Assembly (NCBI GenBank): GCA_024508915.1
Contig: JANINR010000073.1
Location: forward strand, 1 to 36,433
Reading direction: 5' to 3'
Length of the DNA stretch: 36,433 nucleotides
Origin: Lysobacteraceae bacterium
Lineage (GTDB): Bacteria; Pseudomonadota; Gammaproteobacteria; Xanthomonadales; Xanthomonadaceae
Below are positions 35,462-36,433 of the stretch, piece after piece; the stretch's first letter is position 1; every line of letters starts with the position of its first letter. Position numbers and translations under genes: made by a program. Under the pieces are notes generated by a model that was given only the letters and a program-made list of their open reading frames with translations, ran no database searches and was not told the DNA's origin.

Positions 35462-36433
35462 GTGCTGCGCTCGCTGCTGGAACTCAAGCCGCGCGACGTG
35501 CCGATGCGCGTCGCGTTGCGCAACACCCTCGCGATCGTGGTCCCGCTCGCCGCCGGCATCGCGACCGGCCACGAGGCCGCCGGCCTCGCGGTCTCCACCG
35601 GCGCGCTCAACACCATGTTCACCGACCAGCCGGGCCCGTACCGGCTGCGCCTGCAACGCATGCTGGCCGCGGCGCTGGCCGCGGGGCTGGCGGCGCTCGC
35701 GGGCATCCTCGTCGGCGACAGCCTGTGGCCGCTCACCGTGGCGGCGTTCGCGGTCGCCTTCGCCGGCGGCATGCTGGTGGCGCTCGGGCCGATGGCCGGG
35801 CGCGTCGGGCTGACCAGCATGATCGTGCTGGTGCTGACGGCGTCGATGGAGATCCCGCGCGCGCAGGCCGCGGGCGTGGCCGCGCTGATCTGCGCGGGTG
35901 GCCTCCTGCAGGCCCTGTTCGCGATCGCGGCCTGGCCGCTGCAGCGTTATCGTCCGGAGCGCTTCGCGCTGGCCGACGTGCTGGCGCAGCTGGCGGCGTC
36001 GGCGCGCGAGCGTCCCGATGCCGCGCAGCGCCCTGCCGTGTCGCAGGCGGCGATGGACGCGCTGGTGCTGCTGCACGGCGAGTACCGGGCCCGCGGCGAG
36101 GCGATGCGCGCGTTCCGCGTGATCGCCGAGGTCTGCGAGCGCGCGCGCATCGACCTGCTCGCGCTGAGCGACCTGCACGCACGCAGCATCGCGCCGGCCG
36201 CGCGGCGCCGGATCGGCGAGGTGCTCGACCAGGCGGCGCGGGTGTTCGACGCGCTGGAGGCGACCATGCGCAGCACGCGGCCACCAGCGGCCGTCGATGC
36301 GCTCGCGGCCGCGTATGCGCAGCGCGTGCGTGCGCTGGCCGACCCGGACGCCGCCCTCGGCGACGGCGACCTGCGGTTGGCGCGGATCGCGCACGAGCGC
36401 GCGGAGAGCCTCGGCGGCCAGCTCCGTTCGCTG
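35462..36433 (+). CDS. FUSC-family (YccS/aromatic acid exporter-like) membrane protein, 3' end beyond window
   Basis: 324 codons are visible from a GTG at 35462 to the window edge, so the gene is cut by the window. The N-terminus LRSLLELKPRDVPMRVALRNTLAIVVPLAAGI and a series of hydrophobic helices through about residue 160 ([51 protein letters not shown]) are followed by a soluble helical region (LADVLAQLAASARERPDAAQ). This is the half-unit layout of FUSC/ArAE proteins. GAGG overlaps the nbaC stop, 12 nt before the GTG. The distance of 12 bp after nbaC suggests co-transcription. Export of an aromatic acid would fit the context but is not shown. Confidence 0.8.
   Translation, partial: MLRSLLELKPRDVPMRVALRNTLAIVVPLAAGIATGHEAAGLAVSTGALNTMFTDQPGPYRLRLQRMLAAALAAGLAALAGILVGDSLWPLTVAAFAVAFAGGMLVALGPMAGRVGLTSMIVLVLTASMEIPRAQAAGVAALICAGGLLQALFAIAAWPLQRYRPERFALADVLAQLAASARERPDAAQRPAVSQAAMDALVLLHGEYRARGEAMRAFRVIAEVCERARIDLLALSDLHARSIAPAARRRIGEVLDQAARVFDALEATMRSTRPPAAVDALAAAYAQRVRALADPDAALGDGDLRLARIAHERAESLGGQLRSL

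Overview
The window is very GC-rich, with short intergenic gaps, and reads as the chromosome of a gammaproteobacterium close to the Xanthomonadaceae (Lysobacter/Luteimonas-like). The evidence is the hrcA-grpE-dnaK order, a Pseudomonas/Xanthomonas-type Fur divergent from bamE (omlA), the recN-bamE-rnfH-ratA-smpB-ssrA neighbourhood shared with other gammaproteobacteria, TonB receptors, and a bacterial kynurenine-branch enzyme set. This is inference from gene content; no 16S gene is present. No transposase, integrase, CRISPR array or phage gene was seen.

Layout. 1-5744: the heat-shock genes hrcA, grpE and dnaK (minus strand, dnaK cut by the window edge) with two sigma32-type promoters, then recN (+) and fur (-) converging. 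5813-10160: bamE, rnfH, ratA, smpB, a CHASE-domain sensor kinase and the tmRNA gene ssrA (ribosome rescue, outer-membrane assembly). 10225-14733: a three-gene minus-strand operon encoding a TonB-dependent receptor, a YfiR-family periplasmic protein and a hybrid histidine kinase with a YfiN-like (CHASE8-like) periplasmic sensor; this is the most interesting system here. 14892-15461: a peroxiredoxin-like protein flanked by a 16-bp direct repeat. 15649-23117: sugar-phosphate metabolism, with zwf, tal, pgi, tkt and a small HVA1/DUF2945 gene in one minus-strand run and gnd converging from the plus strand. 23267-25931: an OmpA-like lipoprotein, alanine racemase and a membrane protein with an HExxH motif. 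26029-29423: dnaB, the rpsF-rpsR-rplI ribosomal operon and an IscA-type Fe-S protein. 29471-36433 (+): asnS, two small unknown genes, an atypical SDR, then an operon of aminomuconate-semialdehyde-type dehydrogenase, carbonic anhydrase, RidA-family (aminomuconate-deaminase-like) protein and 3-hydroxyanthranilate dioxygenase, and a truncated FUSC-family membrane protein.

Regulatory reading. Seven genes (hrcA, recN, smpB, the 9683 kinase, alr, iscA, the aldehyde dehydrogenase) have a -10-like hexamer exactly 6 nt before the start codon and no Shine-Dalgarno sequence, which predicts leaderless mRNAs. Two near-identical sigma32 promoters precede grpE and dnaK. A perfect DnaA box lies upstream of dnaB, and three 11-bp phased repeats lie upstream of the TonB-receptor operon.

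The longest stretch without a protein gene is 9684-10224, which holds ssrA with its promoter and terminator. The 240 bp upstream of dnaB hold the ribosomal-operon terminator and the DnaA box.
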